Notes: generated by a model from the letters alone, not told the origin. DNA of 64,000 nucleotides from JAIYDJ01 sp031400505 (GCA_031400505.1 JANNPZ010000033.1:1-64000), one strand, 5' to 3'. Counted from the stretch's first letter, positions 51,156 through 60,090 are shown. Numbers and translations are program-made.

Positions 51156-51895
51156 GCTTGCTGGAAATCAATGGCATCGAAAAGGCGTTCGGCGCGGTCA
51201 AGGTGCTGCACGGCGTGACGCTGAACGTGGCGGCGGGCGAGGTTGTGGGCCTGGTCGGCGACAACGGGGCGGGAAAATCCACCCTGATGAAGGCGATTAC
51301 GGGCGTTTATCCGGTGGACAAGGGCAGCGTTCGGCTGAACGGGCAGGACGTGACCAACACCTCGCCCGGGGACCGTCGCGCCTTGGGGATCGAGATGATC
51401 TATCAGGATCTTGCCCTTGCCGCCCAGCAGGACGTTGCCAACAACATCTTCCTGGGGCGCGAGCCGACCAAGCGGCTTTGGGGCCTGATCCCCGGCATGG
51501 TCGACAAGGCCCGCATCGATGCCGAGGCGCAAAAGATGGTGGATCGTCTGGGCGTCAAGATCCCCTCGATCCACATTCCCGTGGGCATGCTGTCGGGCGG
51601 CCAACAGCAGACCATCGCCATCGCCCGCGCGCTGACCTTTCAGCCCAAGCTGGTGATCATGGACGAACCGACGGCGGCCCTGGCGGTCAAGGAGGTCGGG
51701 TCGGTCCTTGACCTGATCGCGCAGATGGCGGCCGAAGGGATCGGGGTCATCCTGATTTCCCACCGATTGAACGACATCTTCCAGGCCTGTTCGCGCATCG
51801 TGGTGCTACGGCGCGGGGCCGTCATTGCCGACCTTGACCGTCGACACACCGATATGGCCGAGGTGGTATCCTACATCGTCGGCGCCCACGCATAG
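51152..51895 (+). CDS. Sugar ABC transporter ATPase (single-domain)
   Basis: A 247-aa ABC ATPase. Walker A is GDNGAGKST, signature LSGGQQQTIAIARAL, Walker B LVIMDEPTAAL, and switch His in LISHRLND. Ribose-type importers usually have a fused double ATPase of about 500 aa (RbsA); this one has a single domain, as in FrcA-type systems, so it should dimerise. The 'AALAVKE' after Walker B is typical of the CUT2 class. Confidence 0.92.
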   Translation: MSLLEINGIEKAFGAVKVLHGVTLNVAAGEVVGLVGDNGAGKSTLMKAITGVYPVDKGSVRLNGQDVTNTSPGDRRALGIEMIYQDLALAAQQDVANNIFLGREPTKRLWGLIPGMVDKARIDAEAQKMVDRLGVKIPSIHIPVGMLSGGQQQTIAIARALTFQPKLVIMDEPTAALAVKEVGSVLDLIAQMAAEGIGVILISHRLNDIFQACSRIVVLRRGAVIADLDRRHTDMAEVVSYIVGAHA

Positions 51896-51906
51896 GAGAA
51901 CGACCA

Positions 51907-52761
51907 ATGGCCCAGCTTGGCATCCACACCCTCGCCCTGACCCCGCTTTGGTCGCCAGATGACGCCGACCGGCTGCTGGCCCCTTGCCGCGCGCAAGGCG
52001 TGTCACTGGTCGAAGTGCCGCTGCTGGACCCCGCCACATTCGACAGCATCGGCACCCGCCGGGCGGTTGAGCGCAACAAGATGGACATCGTCTGCTCGCT
52101 TGGCCTGCCCGCCACCATGGATATCGTGAACGACCCCGATACCGCGGTCAGTTTTCTTGGGGCCGTCCTGAAGGCGGCGAAAGAGGCGGGGGCGCCCGCC
52201 TTGTCCGGCGTCACCTATGGCACCATCGGCAAGGTATCAGGCGCGCCGCGCACGCAAGCCGAAACCGACGCGCTGATCCGCTTGATCGCGCGGGTGGCAG
52301 GCATCGCCAAGGGGCTGGGGATGCGGCTGGGGATCGAACCTTGCAACCGCTATGAGACGTATCTGATGAACACCGGCGCAGATGGGGCGTGGTTTGTCGA
52401 ACAGTCGGGCGCGGACAACGTGTTCGTACATCTGGACACCTACCACATGAACATCGAGGAAGCCGGGATGGCGCAGGGCATCCACGACGCCGGGCGGCAT
52501 CTGGGCTATGTCCACCTGTCGGAAAGCAATCGCGGTGTTCCTGGGCACGGCACGACCGATTGGGCAGGCACCTTCAAGGGGTTGAAAGACATCAGCTTTG
52601 ACGGCCCGCTGACCGTCGAGAGTTTTGTCTTCGTCGCACCAGAGATTGCGGCAGGTCTTGCGGTCTGGCGCCCGGTGGCCAAGCGTGCTGCGGATGTGAT
52701 CGAGGTCGGTCTGCCCTTCATTCTGGATCAGGCGCGGCGCGCGGGTTTTGCGATTTCGTGA
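51907..52761 (+). CDS. Sugar 3-epimerase / isomerase TIM barrel (tagatose 3-epimerase-like)
   Basis: A 284-aa enzyme of the xylose-isomerase-like superfamily. The metal site of D-tagatose/D-psicose 3-epimerases is present: Glu144 (GIEPCNRYE, also Glu150), Asp177 and His180 (HLDTYHMN), His203/Glu206 (VHLSESNRG) and Glu238 (VESF). It is expected to epimerise a ketose imported by the upstream ABC system. AGGAGAA precedes ATG 51907, 11 bases after the ATPase stop. Confidence 0.87.
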   Translation: MAQLGIHTLALTPLWSPDDADRLLAPCRAQGVSLVEVPLLDPATFDSIGTRRAVERNKMDIVCSLGLPATMDIVNDPDTAVSFLGAVLKAAKEAGAPALSGVTYGTIGKVSGAPRTQAETDALIRLIARVAGIAKGLGMRLGIEPCNRYETYLMNTGADGAWFVEQSGADNVFVHLDTYHMNIEEAGMAQGIHDAGRHLGYVHLSESNRGVPGHGTTDWAGTFKGLKDISFDGPLTVESFVFVAPEIAAGLAVWRPVAKRAADVIEVGLPFILDQARRAGFAIS

Positions 52762-52835
52762 TCCTTGCCCAGAGCCCAATCGACAGCTCTGCTGCCCCCG
52801 TTTCTATGCGCGGGTCTGATGCCGGATCGCCCACG

Positions 52836-52848
52836 TGTGACGGTCACA
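52836..52848. promoter_or_regulatory. TGTGAC-G-GTCACA palindrome upstream of M24 gene
   Basis: A perfect 6-bp inverted repeat with a single central base, 14 bases before the TGGT-N3-ACCA site and 96 bases before the M24 start. Possibly a second regulator's site; the spacing is too short for a CRP/FNR box. Confidence 0.35.
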
Positions 52849-52861
52849 TGCGTGTGCAGGT

Positions 52862-52878
52862 TTCTGGTCCTACCAGAA
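52862..52878. promoter_or_regulatory. FadR-type operator candidate 1 (TGGT-CCT-ACCA)
   Basis: TTCTGGT-CCT-ACCAGAA is a perfect 7-bp inverted repeat with core TGGT-N3-ACCA (52865-52875), 66 bases upstream of the M24 peptidase ATG. The core fits the TNGTNNNACNA consensus of the FadR subfamily of GntR regulators. Four more copies lie in the window. Confidence 0.6.
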
Positions 52879-52944
52879 TCCGCTTGGAGTCGGCGTCAAC
52901 TCGTGTTCAACTCTGTCAGCGTGTCGGGAAAGCAGGAGGATGAC

Positions 52945-54135
52945 ATGACAGATCATGCGCCGGGACAATCTTTGCTGCCCGACCTTGTGCAGATAGACCG
53001 GTTGATGGAGGCCGCAGGTCTGGATGTGCTGATCGCGACGTCAAAGCACAACACGCAGTATCTGCTTGGCGGCTATCGGTTTTTGTTCTTCATGGCGATG
53101 GATGCCATCGGGCACAGCCGTTATCTACCGGTGGTGATCTATCGGCGGGGCAGGGCAGATCAGGCCGCCTTCATCGGCAACAAGATGGAAGGGGGCGAGC
53201 ATGCCAACCATCCGTTCTGGACGCCGACCGTTCTGCCTGCCACCTGGGGCAGCGTGGATGCGGCGACCCTGGCCGTCGATCATCTGCGCAAGATCGGGGC
53301 GGACGGGCTGCGGATCGGGATCGAGCCTTCGTTCCTGCCGGTGAACGCGCATCAGGTGCTGGTGGCGGCTTGCGGGCAATTGCACGACGCCACGGGCATG
53401 ATGGAAGAGATGCGGGCGATTAAGACCGGGGCCGAACTGGCGCTGCTGCGCCAGGCGTCCGAGCTGATCACCGATGCCATGATCGCCACCATCGCTGCGG
53501 CCCAGGAAGGTTGGACCAAGGCGCGCATCATCGAGGAATTGCGCCAGCAGGAAACCCGGCGGGGCCTGCATTTCGACTATTGCCTGTTGACGCTGGGCGC
53601 CAGCCACAACCGGGCATCCTCGGCCCAAACGTGGCGGGCCGGCGAGGTGCTGTCGATCGACAGCGGCGGCAACTATCGTGGCTACATCGGGGATCTGTGC
53701 CGGATGGGCATATTGGGCGACCCGGATGCCGAGTTGCAGGACCTTCTGGCCGAAGTGGAATCTGTCCAGCAGGCGGCCTTTGCCAAGGTGCGCGCGGGAG
53801 TGGCGGGTGGCGAGATGATTGCTGCGGCCGAAACGGTGCTGAAAGCCGGCCCTTCGGCTGCGTTCAACGATTTCTTTGCACATGGCATGGGACTGATCAG
53901 CCATGAAGTGCCGTTCCTGATGACCAATCATCCCGTGGCCTATGAGGGTGTCGATGCGGTCAGGGCGCTGGAGGCAGGTATGGTGCTGTCCGTTGAAACC
54001 ACGATGCTGCACCCAAGGCGCGGCTTCATCAAGATCGAGGATACCCTGGCCGTGACCGAAGGGGGGTACGAAATGTTCGGCTCGCGCGGTCGTGGCTGGA
54101 ACCACGGCGGGACTGCCCCGCGACCAGCAGACTGA
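52945..54135 (+). CDS. M24-family metallopeptidase (creatinase / Xaa-Pro dipeptidase-like)
   Basis: A 396-aa pita-bread protein with an N-terminal creatinase-like domain (IDRLMEAAGLDVLIATSKHN). The five metal ligands are present: Asp239 (SIDSGG), Asp250 (YIGDLC), His313 (FFAHGMG), Glu351 (SVETTM) and Glu365 (IKIEDT). It may be a dipeptidase or a hydrolase of another C-N substrate, as in creatinase. AGGAGG precedes ATG 52945. It has its own operator and sits between two sugar ABC operons. Confidence 0.87.
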   Translation: MTDHAPGQSLLPDLVQIDRLMEAAGLDVLIATSKHNTQYLLGGYRFLFFMAMDAIGHSRYLPVVIYRRGRADQAAFIGNKMEGGEHANHPFWTPTVLPATWGSVDAATLAVDHLRKIGADGLRIGIEPSFLPVNAHQVLVAACGQLHDATGMMEEMRAIKTGAELALLRQASELITDAMIATIAAAQEGWTKARIIEELRQQETRRGLHFDYCLLTLGASHNRASSAQTWRAGEVLSIDSGGNYRGYIGDLCRMGILGDPDAELQDLLAEVESVQQAAFAKVRAGVAGGEMIAAAETVLKAGPSAAFNDFFAHGMGLISHEVPFLMTNHPVAYEGVDAVRALEAGMVLSVETTMLHPRRGFIKIEDTLAVTEGGYEMFGSRGRGWNHGGTAPRPAD

Positions 54136-54233
54136 CGCTGATTTTGCCCCTGCGGCTCCACTATTTGGCCGCAGCGAGCTATCCGCAACCTCGCGCGATG
54201 AAATGGTGCGGGGATGATCATTTCCAGCAATGG

Positions 54234-54252
54234 AAACTGGTTGGACCAGTTT
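54234..54252. promoter_or_regulatory. FadR-type operator candidate 2 (TGGT-TGG-ACCA)
   Basis: AAACTGGT-TGG-ACCAGTTT is a perfect 8-bp inverted repeat around core 54238-54248. Sixteen bases are identical to the site at 62681-62697. Confidence 0.65.
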
Positions 54253-54415
54253 TGTAAGCGCTTTGACCCGCAGGGTCGGGTCGCCTTGAGTTGCCGCTCT
54301 AGTATAACTATATGATAAATATATGTTTCATAGCTGTTTTTGATAGCCACCGGGCGGTTTTCGCCCCCCCCTGTACCTCGGTGGAGCCGAAACTAAAGCC
54401 TTGACCACCTTGCCG

Positions 54416-54432
54416 TTTTGGTAATACCAGTT
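54416..54432. promoter_or_regulatory. FadR-type operator candidate 3 (TGGT-AAT-ACCA)
   Basis: TTTTGGT-AAT-ACCAGTT, core 54419-54429, 75 bases before the binding-protein ATG and overlapping the presumed -10 region. The core and flanks match the site at 62847-62857. Confidence 0.6.
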
Positions 54433-54503
54433 GAAGGGCGCGGATCAGGATGGCTGCCAACACTCCCCTGATCGATAAGCTTGCATGAATGGGAGGGATA
54501 CAT

Positions 54504-55814
54504 ATGCAGAGTAAACTAGCAGGGGCGCTTGCCGGCGTCGGTCTGTCGGTTCTGGCCAGCTCGGCGGCATTAGCCCAAGAGCTTACGATCTTCTGGGCGG
54601 AATGGGATCCGGCGAACTATTTGCAGGAACTGGTGAACGAGTACGAGGCCGAAACCGGCGTCGTGGTCACGGTGGAAACCACACCATGGTCGGATTTCCA
54701 GACCAAGGCCTTCACCGAGTTCAACGCCAAGGGTCAGGCCTATGACATGATCGTAGGCGACAGCCAGTGGCTGGGTGCGGCATCCGAGGCAGGGCACTAT
54801 GTCGACCTGACCGAGTTTTTCAATGCCAACAAGGTTGGCGAGATCATGGCACCCGCCACCGTCAAATACTACGCCGAATACCCCGGCAACTCGGGCAAGT
54901 ACTGGGCCATTCCCGCCGAAGGCGATGCCGTTGGCTGGTCTTATCGCAAGGACTGGTTCGAGGATCCGGCCGAAATGGCCGCGTTTGAGGCCAAGTATGG
55001 CTACCCGCTGGCCGTGCCGACGGATTGGAAACAATTGCGCGACATCGCCGAATTCTTCCACCGCCCCGATCAGGGCCGTTACGGCATCGCGATCTATACC
55101 GACAACTCTTATGATGCGATGGCGATGGGCTTTGAGAATGCGCTGTTTTCCTTTGGTGGCGAACTCGGCGATCCGGTCACCTTCCAGGTTGACGGCATCC
55201 TGAACTCTGACAAAGGCGTTGCAGCACTTGACGCCTACCGCGAGCTTTACGGATTTACCCCTCCGGGATGGTCAAAGGCGTTCTTTGTCGAAAACAACCA
55301 GGCGATCACCGAAGGTTTGGTTGCCATCTCGATGAACTACTTTGCGTTCTTCCCGGCGCTGCTGAACGAAGCCACCAACCCGCATGCGGCCAACACCGGT
55401 TTCTTTGCCAACCCGGCAGGCCCGGACGGGGACCGCTACGCAGCTTTGGGCGGACAGGGGATTTCGGTCGTTTCCTACAGCGAGAACCAGGAGGAATCGA
55501 TGAAGTTCCTCGAATGGTTCATCAAAGACGAAACCCAGAAACGCTGGGCCGAACTCGGCGGATATACCGCGTCGGCAAAAGTTCTGGAAAGCCCGGAATT
55601 CCGCAACGCCACGCCCTATAACGAGGCGTTTTACCAGACCATGTTCATCGTCAAGGACTTCTGGGCGGTGCCGGAGTTTGCCGAACTGCTGGGGCAGAAA
55701 AACACCCGCCTTTACCCGCATATCGTTGGGGGCGAGGGCACTGCGAAAGAGGTGCTTGACGCGCTGGCTGCCGACTGGACCGCAACTTTCGCGAAGTATG
55801 GCCGCGGACAGTGA
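54504..55814 (+). CDS. ABC transporter extracellular solute-binding protein (family 1, carbohydrate type)
   Basis: A 436-aa periplasmic protein. The signal peptide MQSKLAGALAGVGLSVLASS ends at AALAQ, before ELTIFWAEW. The fold is a type II binding protein (MalE class) with YDMIVGDSQWLGAASEAG and VGWSYRKDWFEDP. Ligand unknown; the operon suggests a sugar, polyol or sugar acid. GGGAGGG precedes ATG 54504; the in-frame ATG at 54489 lies before that ribosome site. An intrinsic terminator follows the gene. Confidence 0.92.
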   Translation: MQSKLAGALAGVGLSVLASSAALAQELTIFWAEWDPANYLQELVNEYEAETGVVVTVETTPWSDFQTKAFTEFNAKGQAYDMIVGDSQWLGAASEAGHYVDLTEFFNANKVGEIMAPATVKYYAEYPGNSGKYWAIPAEGDAVGWSYRKDWFEDPAEMAAFEAKYGYPLAVPTDWKQLRDIAEFFHRPDQGRYGIAIYTDNSYDAMAMGFENALFSFGGELGDPVTFQVDGILNSDKGVAALDAYRELYGFTPPGWSKAFFVENNQAITEGLVAISMNYFAFFPALLNEATNPHAANTGFFANPAGPDGDRYAALGGQGISVVSYSENQEESMKFLEWFIKDETQKRWAELGGYTASAKVLESPEFRNATPYNEAFYQTMFIVKDFWAVPEFAELLGQKNTRLYPHIVGGEGTAKEVLDALAADWTATFAKYGRGQ

Positions 55815-55833
55815 TCCGTCAGGCGTGATTTAT

Positions 55834-55861
55834 CGGGGGGCGGCATTCGCCCCCCGTTTTT
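55834..55861 (+). terminator. Intra-operon intrinsic terminator after binding-protein gene
   Basis: CGGGGGGCG-GCATT-CGCCCCCCG followed by TTTTT: a perfect 9-bp stem with T-run, 20 bases after the stop and 29 bases before the permease start. It should allow only partial read-through, giving excess binding protein. Confidence 0.85.
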
Positions 55862-55889
55862 ATGTCCCTGCTGCAGACCGGAGGCCACT

Positions 55890-56786
55890 TTGCCAACCCG
55901 ACAGCCGAACCTTGGCTCAGCGCCCCGATCTCGTGGGCTTAGCGACCTTGCCATCCGGAACCTCTTCATCATTCCGACAATCGTTTTCCTGATTGTCTTC
56001 AACATCTTTCCGCTGCTCTATTCGTTGGGCTACTCGTTTACCGATTTTCGCGCCTCGACCAATGCGCCGGCGAATTTCGTGGGCCTCGACAATTACCGCA
56101 CCCTGCTGGCCGATCCCAATATCTGGCGCAACTTCACCATCACCGCGAAATACGTGATCATTTCGGTGACGGGACAAGTGATCGTGGGCTTTGGCATCGC
56201 GATGCTCTTGAACCGCGAGATCCCGTTCAAGGGCCTGCTGACCACGCTTTTGATGCTGCCGATGATGCTGTCGGCGGCGGTTGTGGGTTTGTTCTGGAAG
56301 CTGCTTTATGATCCGAGTTTTGGCATCATCAACTATGCCCTGGGCCTTGGCACGTTCGAATGGCTGGCCGATCCGCAAATCGCGCTTTACGCCATTGCAC
56401 TTGCCGACATCTGGATGTGGTCGCCCTTTGTGATGCTGTTGTCGCTTGCGGGCCTGTCGGCCGTGCCCAAGCACCTATACGAGGCGGCGGCCATCGACCG
56501 GGCCAGCCAAACGTATGTGTTCTTTCGCATTACCCTGCCGCTTGTGGCGCCGATCCTGATGATTGCGATCATCTTCCGCACGATGGAGGCGTTCAAGACC
56601 TTTGATCTGGCCTACATCCTTGCCAGCCAGCCCACGACCGAAGTGATCTCGATCCGGCTTTACAAGATGGCCTTTCAGGAATGGCAGACGGGCATGAGTT
56701 CGGCGCTGGCCTATATCGTGCTGGTCATGGTGCTGGCGATTACCAACATCTACGTCAAATACCTGAACAAAGTGAAGGAACGCTAG
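55890..56786 (+). CDS. Carbohydrate ABC transporter permease 1 (MalF-like)
   Basis: A 298-aa membrane protein with six main helices. The EAA loop is YEAAAIDRASQTYVFFRITL. The start is TTG at 55890, supported by a strong GGAGG at 55880-55884 with five-base spacing; no closer ATG fits. It is two bases from the next permease gene, indicating tight coupling. Confidence 0.9.
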   Translation: MPTRQPNLGSAPRSRGLSDLAIRNLFIIPTIVFLIVFNIFPLLYSLGYSFTDFRASTNAPANFVGLDNYRTLLADPNIWRNFTITAKYVIISVTGQVIVGFGIAMLLNREIPFKGLLTTLLMLPMMLSAAVVGLFWKLLYDPSFGIINYALGLGTFEWLADPQIALYAIALADIWMWSPFVMLLSLAGLSAVPKHLYEAAAIDRASQTYVFFRITLPLVAPILMIAIIFRTMEAFKTFDLAYILASQPTTEVISIRLYKMAFQEWQTGMSSALAYIVLVMVLAITNIYVKYLNKVKER

Positions 56787-56787
56787 G

Positions 56788-57747
56788 ATGGCCGCCGTTC
56801 GCACAGCTGGCGAGGTATTCCGCCACCGGGCGTCCGTGGTGACGCTGATCGTGATCCTGCTCGTGTTTCTGACGCCGATCTTCTGGATCACGGCCACCGC
56901 ATTCAAACCCCGCAACCTGGCCACGACTGTGCCGCCCACGGTGTTTTTCCAGCCCGAAATCTCTCCCTTCGTCAAACTTTTCTCCAAGCGCAGCCAGTTG
57001 CGGACCCCGCCCACAGAAGAGGTCTACAACGCTGCCCCCTGGTGGGAGCAAATGGTGTTCGACGGCGGCGAAAAAGTGGTGCGGTCGGGCAAGGGTGTGG
57101 TGCAGCCGTCGGGGTATCCCGGACGGTTCATGAACAGCCTGATCATTGCCATCACTTCGACTGTGCTTGCGGTTTCCATGGGCACTATCACGGCTTACGG
57201 CTTTTCACGGTTCAAGGTGGTAGGCGAGGACGACTGGCTGTTTTTCATCCTGTCCACCCGGATGCTGCCGCCCGTCGTGGTGGCAATTCCGATGTACCTC
57301 ATGTACCGCGCCGTCGGGTTGAACGACAGCCATCTGGGGCTGATCATTCTTTACACCGCGTTCAATCTGTCTTTCTCGGTCTGGCTGATGAAGGGTTTCA
57401 TCGACGAGATCCCGAAAGAATATGAAGATGCGGCGCTGGTCGATGGCTATACCCGGATACAGGCGTTCTTCAAGATCGTGCTGCCCGAGGCGGCCACCGG
57501 GATTGCGGCCACCGCAGTCTTCTGTTTCATCACCGCCTGGAATGAATATGCCTTTGCGCTGATCATGACCAACAAGAACGCGCAGACCGCCCCGCCCTAT
57601 ATCCCCAGTCAAGTCGGTTCCGGCCTGCCTGACTGGACGGTGATTGCTGCGGGGACGTTCCTGTTCCTGCTGCCGGTTGCAATCTTTACCTTCCTGCTGC
57701 GCAAGCATCTTTTGCGTGGCATGTCATTCGGGGCGATCCGTAAATGA
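56788..57747 (+). CDS. Carbohydrate ABC transporter permease 2 (MalG-like)
   Basis: A 319-aa membrane protein. The EAA loop is EDAALVDGYTRIQAFFKIVL and LRKHLLRGMSFGAIRK closes the C-terminus as in MalG. Between the first two helices lies an unusually long periplasmic loop (about residues 40-110, SPFVKLFSKRSQLRTPPTEE and onward), resembling the second permease of glycerol/polyol-type systems. Its stop overlaps the 62-aa gene (ATGA). Confidence 0.9.
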   Translation: MAAVRTAGEVFRHRASVVTLIVILLVFLTPIFWITATAFKPRNLATTVPPTVFFQPEISPFVKLFSKRSQLRTPPTEEVYNAAPWWEQMVFDGGEKVVRSGKGVVQPSGYPGRFMNSLIIAITSTVLAVSMGTITAYGFSRFKVVGEDDWLFFILSTRMLPPVVVAIPMYLMYRAVGLNDSHLGLIILYTAFNLSFSVWLMKGFIDEIPKEYEDAALVDGYTRIQAFFKIVLPEAATGIAATAVFCFITAWNEYAFALIMTNKNAQTAPPYIPSQVGSGLPDWTVIAAGTFLFLLPVAIFTFLLRKHLLRGMSFGAIRK

Positions 57748-57932
57748 GCTTTCGTGCCTTGAACCAACGCTGGCTGATCCCGTTGGCGCAGACCGTGATG
57801 ATCTTTGGCATCGTGGCCCTGTGCCAGCCCTGGATCGAGGTGCTGCACCGCTATGGGATGACGATCATCCTTGTCGGGCTGGTCAGTTTCATGATCACCA
57901 CCAAGATCCCCGCGCCCGAGGACCGCGAATGA
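57744..57932 (+). CDS. 62-aa two-helix membrane protein within ABC operon
   Basis: MSFRALNQRWLIPLAQTVMI starts helix 1; helix 2 is GMTIILVGLVSFMI; the tail is TTKIPAPEDRE. It overlaps both the permease before it and the ATPase after it by four bases, so it is certainly part of the operon. Glycerol ABC operons of rhizobia also contain a small membrane protein among two permease and two ATPase genes; this one may be an equivalent accessory subunit. Confidence 0.8.
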   Translation: MSFRALNQRWLIPLAQTVMIFGIVALCQPWIEVLHRYGMTIILVGLVSFMITTKIPAPEDRE

Positions 57933-59038
57933 CACAGATCGAATTGCGCAACATCAACAAGCACTTCGGAGCTTTTCACGTCATAAACAATGTGAACCTG
58001 ACGATCAAGGACCGCGAGTTCGTGGTGTTTCTGGGTCAGTCCGGCTGCGGCAAGACCACGACGCTGCGCGCCATCGCGGGTCTCGAGACCATCGATTCAG
58101 GCGAGATTCTGATTGACGGGGTGCCAGTGCAGGACACCAAGGCCGAAACCCGCGATATCGCCTTTGTGTTTCAGTCCTTCGCGCTCTATCCGCATCTGAC
58201 GGTCTATGAAAACATGGCCTTTCCCCTGCGCGCAGTGGGCACGCCCAAGGCCGAGGTTGACCGGACCGTGCGGCGGGTGGCGGCGGTCCTGCAAATCGGT
58301 GGTTTGATGAAGCGCCGGCCCTCGGCGCTGTCGGGGGGCGATCTGCAACGGGTCGCCATCGGCCGGGCGCTTGTGCGCAATCCAAAGGCGATGCTGATGG
58401 ATGAACCGATCGGCAGCCTCGATGCGAAGTTGCGCGAAGAAATGCGGGTCGAGTTGAAGCGCCTGCATGTCGAGCAGGGGTCCACCACGATCTATGTGAC
58501 ACATGACCAGATCGAGGCTATGGCATTGGCCGACCGCATCGTGGTGATGCATGCGGGCGTGCTGCAACAGGTCGGCGTGCCCGAAGAGGTCTATGCCAAG
58601 CCGGCGAACCTGTTCGTCGCGCAGTTTGTAGGCTCTCCGGTCATGAATGTCGCTGATGTGACCGTCAGTTCCGTGGCGGATGCGGCGCGGGTGACTTTGG
58701 CCGGGACGGATGCAGGCTTTGAGTTCCCATCAGCCCTGATCGGCCAGTTGCAGGCGGCGGGCGGGGCGGGCAAACCCCTGACGCTTGGCATCCGCCCCGA
58801 GGCGCTGGCACTGGCCCTTACCCCGACGCCCGGCCATGTCGAGGCCGAGGCGCATATCATCGAACCCCTTGGCTCGCATGACATTGTCGATCTGCGCTTT
58901 GGCGGTCAGACCTTGCGGGCGCGCACGAGGTCGGGTTTTGTGCCCGGTCCGGGCCGCCCGGTCTTTGTGCGCGCAGACCCGGAACGGGCGCATTTCTTTG
59001 ATACGGAAACCGGACGTTCACTGGGGATCACTCTCTGA
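57929..59038 (+). CDS. Carbohydrate ABC transporter ATPase A (MalK/UgpC-like)
   Basis: A 369-aa ATPase with a C-terminal TOBE/regulatory domain from about residue 235. Walker A is GQSGCGKTT, signature ALSGGDLQRVAIGRAL, Walker B MLMDEPIGSLDAK and switch YVTHDQIEAMALADR. The C-terminal part includes LTLGIRPEAL. It overlaps the second ATPase gene by one base (TGATG), and the two probably form a heterodimer. Confidence 0.92.
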   Translation: MTQIELRNINKHFGAFHVINNVNLTIKDREFVVFLGQSGCGKTTTLRAIAGLETIDSGEILIDGVPVQDTKAETRDIAFVFQSFALYPHLTVYENMAFPLRAVGTPKAEVDRTVRRVAAVLQIGGLMKRRPSALSGGDLQRVAIGRALVRNPKAMLMDEPIGSLDAKLREEMRVELKRLHVEQGSTTIYVTHDQIEAMALADRIVVMHAGVLQQVGVPEEVYAKPANLFVAQFVGSPVMNVADVTVSSVADAARVTLAGTDAGFEFPSALIGQLQAAGGAGKPLTLGIRPEALALALTPTPGHVEAEAHIIEPLGSHDIVDLRFGGQTLRARTRSGFVPGPGRPVFVRADPERAHFFDTETGRSLGITL

Positions 59039-60090
59039 TGGCACAGATTGAACTGAAAGGTGTCAGCAAGGCATTTGGCCCGGCGCAGGCCCTGCGCGAC
59101 ATCACGTTGCAGATCGCGGATGGCGAGTTTTTCGTGCTGTTGGGCGAAACCGGGGCGGGCAAGACCACCATGCTGCGGGTGATTGCAGGGCTTGAAAAGC
59201 CGAACGCGGGGCAGGTTTTCATCGACGGGCAGGACGTCACGGGCTGGGGTGCGGCAGAGCGCGATGTGGCGCTGGTCTTGCAGCAATACTCGCTTTACCC
59301 GCGCTATTCGGTGCGGCAAAACCTTGAATTCCCGCTGAAATCGCCGATCCGCAAAACCGGTGCTGCGCAGATCGCCGAACGTATCGCGCGGGTCGCCAAG
59401 ACCCTGCGGATCGAACATCTTCTGGATCGCAAGACCGACAAGCTGTCGGGCGGCGAGATGCAGCGCGTGTCGATCGGCCGCGCCATCGTGCGCACTCCGT
59501 CAGTGTTCCTGATGGACGAGCCGTTGTCGGCGCTGGATGCAAAGCTGCGCGAATCCCTGCGGGCAGAGTTGAAAGACCTGCAGATGAACCTTGGCGAGAC
59601 GTTTTTGTTCGTGACGCATGATCAGGTCGAAGCCATGTCGATGGGCGACCGGATCGGCGTGATGAACAAAGGCGCGCTGGTGCAGGTCGGCACACCGCAG
59701 GACATCTACAACAATCCGGTCAACACCTTTGTGGCCCGCGCTGTGGGTTCGCCTGCCATCAATCTTCTGGCGGGCAGGTTGCATGCAGGGCGGGCGGTGA
59801 TGGGCGACGGGCTCGCGCTCGATCATCCGGGGAGCCGTGATGGACAGGACCTGATCTTTGGTGTGCGGCCCGAAGACCTGCATATCGCCGCTGGGGCAGA
59901 GGTCGAGGCGCGCGTGACCGATGTGGAAAATCACGGCGTTGAAAAGATCGTGACGCTTGCAGTTGCGGACAAGATGCTGCGCGCCACGGTGCCTGTAACG
60001 CATCGCCTGACGATCAACGAAACGGTGCGGTTGGGGTGGAATGCCGCCCGCGTCGTCGTGTTCGATCAGGCCGGAAACCGCGTGCAGTAG
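59038..60090 (+). CDS. Carbohydrate ABC transporter ATPase B (MalK/UgpC-like)
   Basis: A 350-aa ATPase paralogous to the preceding one. Walker A is GETGAGKTT, signature KLSGGEMQRVSIGRAI, Walker B FLMDEPLSALDAK and switch FVTHDQVEAMSMGDR, with a TOBE domain (FGVRPEDLHIA). Both ATPases have complete catalytic motifs, so the transporter may have two non-equivalent but active sites. Last gene of the rightward operon. Confidence 0.92.
   Translation: MAQIELKGVSKAFGPAQALRDITLQIADGEFFVLLGETGAGKTTMLRVIAGLEKPNAGQVFIDGQDVTGWGAAERDVALVLQQYSLYPRYSVRQNLEFPLKSPIRKTGAAQIAERIARVAKTLRIEHLLDRKTDKLSGGEMQRVSIGRAIVRTPSVFLMDEPLSALDAKLRESLRAELKDLQMNLGETFLFVTHDQVEAMSMGDRIGVMNKGALVQVGTPQDIYNNPVNTFVARAVGSPAINLLAGRLHAGRAVMGDGLALDHPGSRDGQDLIFGVRPEDLHIAAGAEVEARVTDVENHGVEKIVTLAVADKMLRATVPVTHRLTINETVRLGWNAARVVVFDQAGNRVQ

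Larger units (their letters stand above)
54136..54503. other. Control region of the second ABC operon
   Basis: 368 bases without a gene. It contains two operator-like palindromes (separate entries), an AT-rich block near 54300-54340, a TTGACC box at 54401-54406 that could be a -35 with the second operator covering the expected -10, and the ribosome site GGGAGGG just before ATG 54504. Confidence 0.6.

Noticed and set aside
52836..52848. TGTGAC-G-GTCACA as a CRP/FNR site
   Set aside because: CRP/FNR half sites need a longer spacer between TGTGA and TCACA; here it is only three bases.
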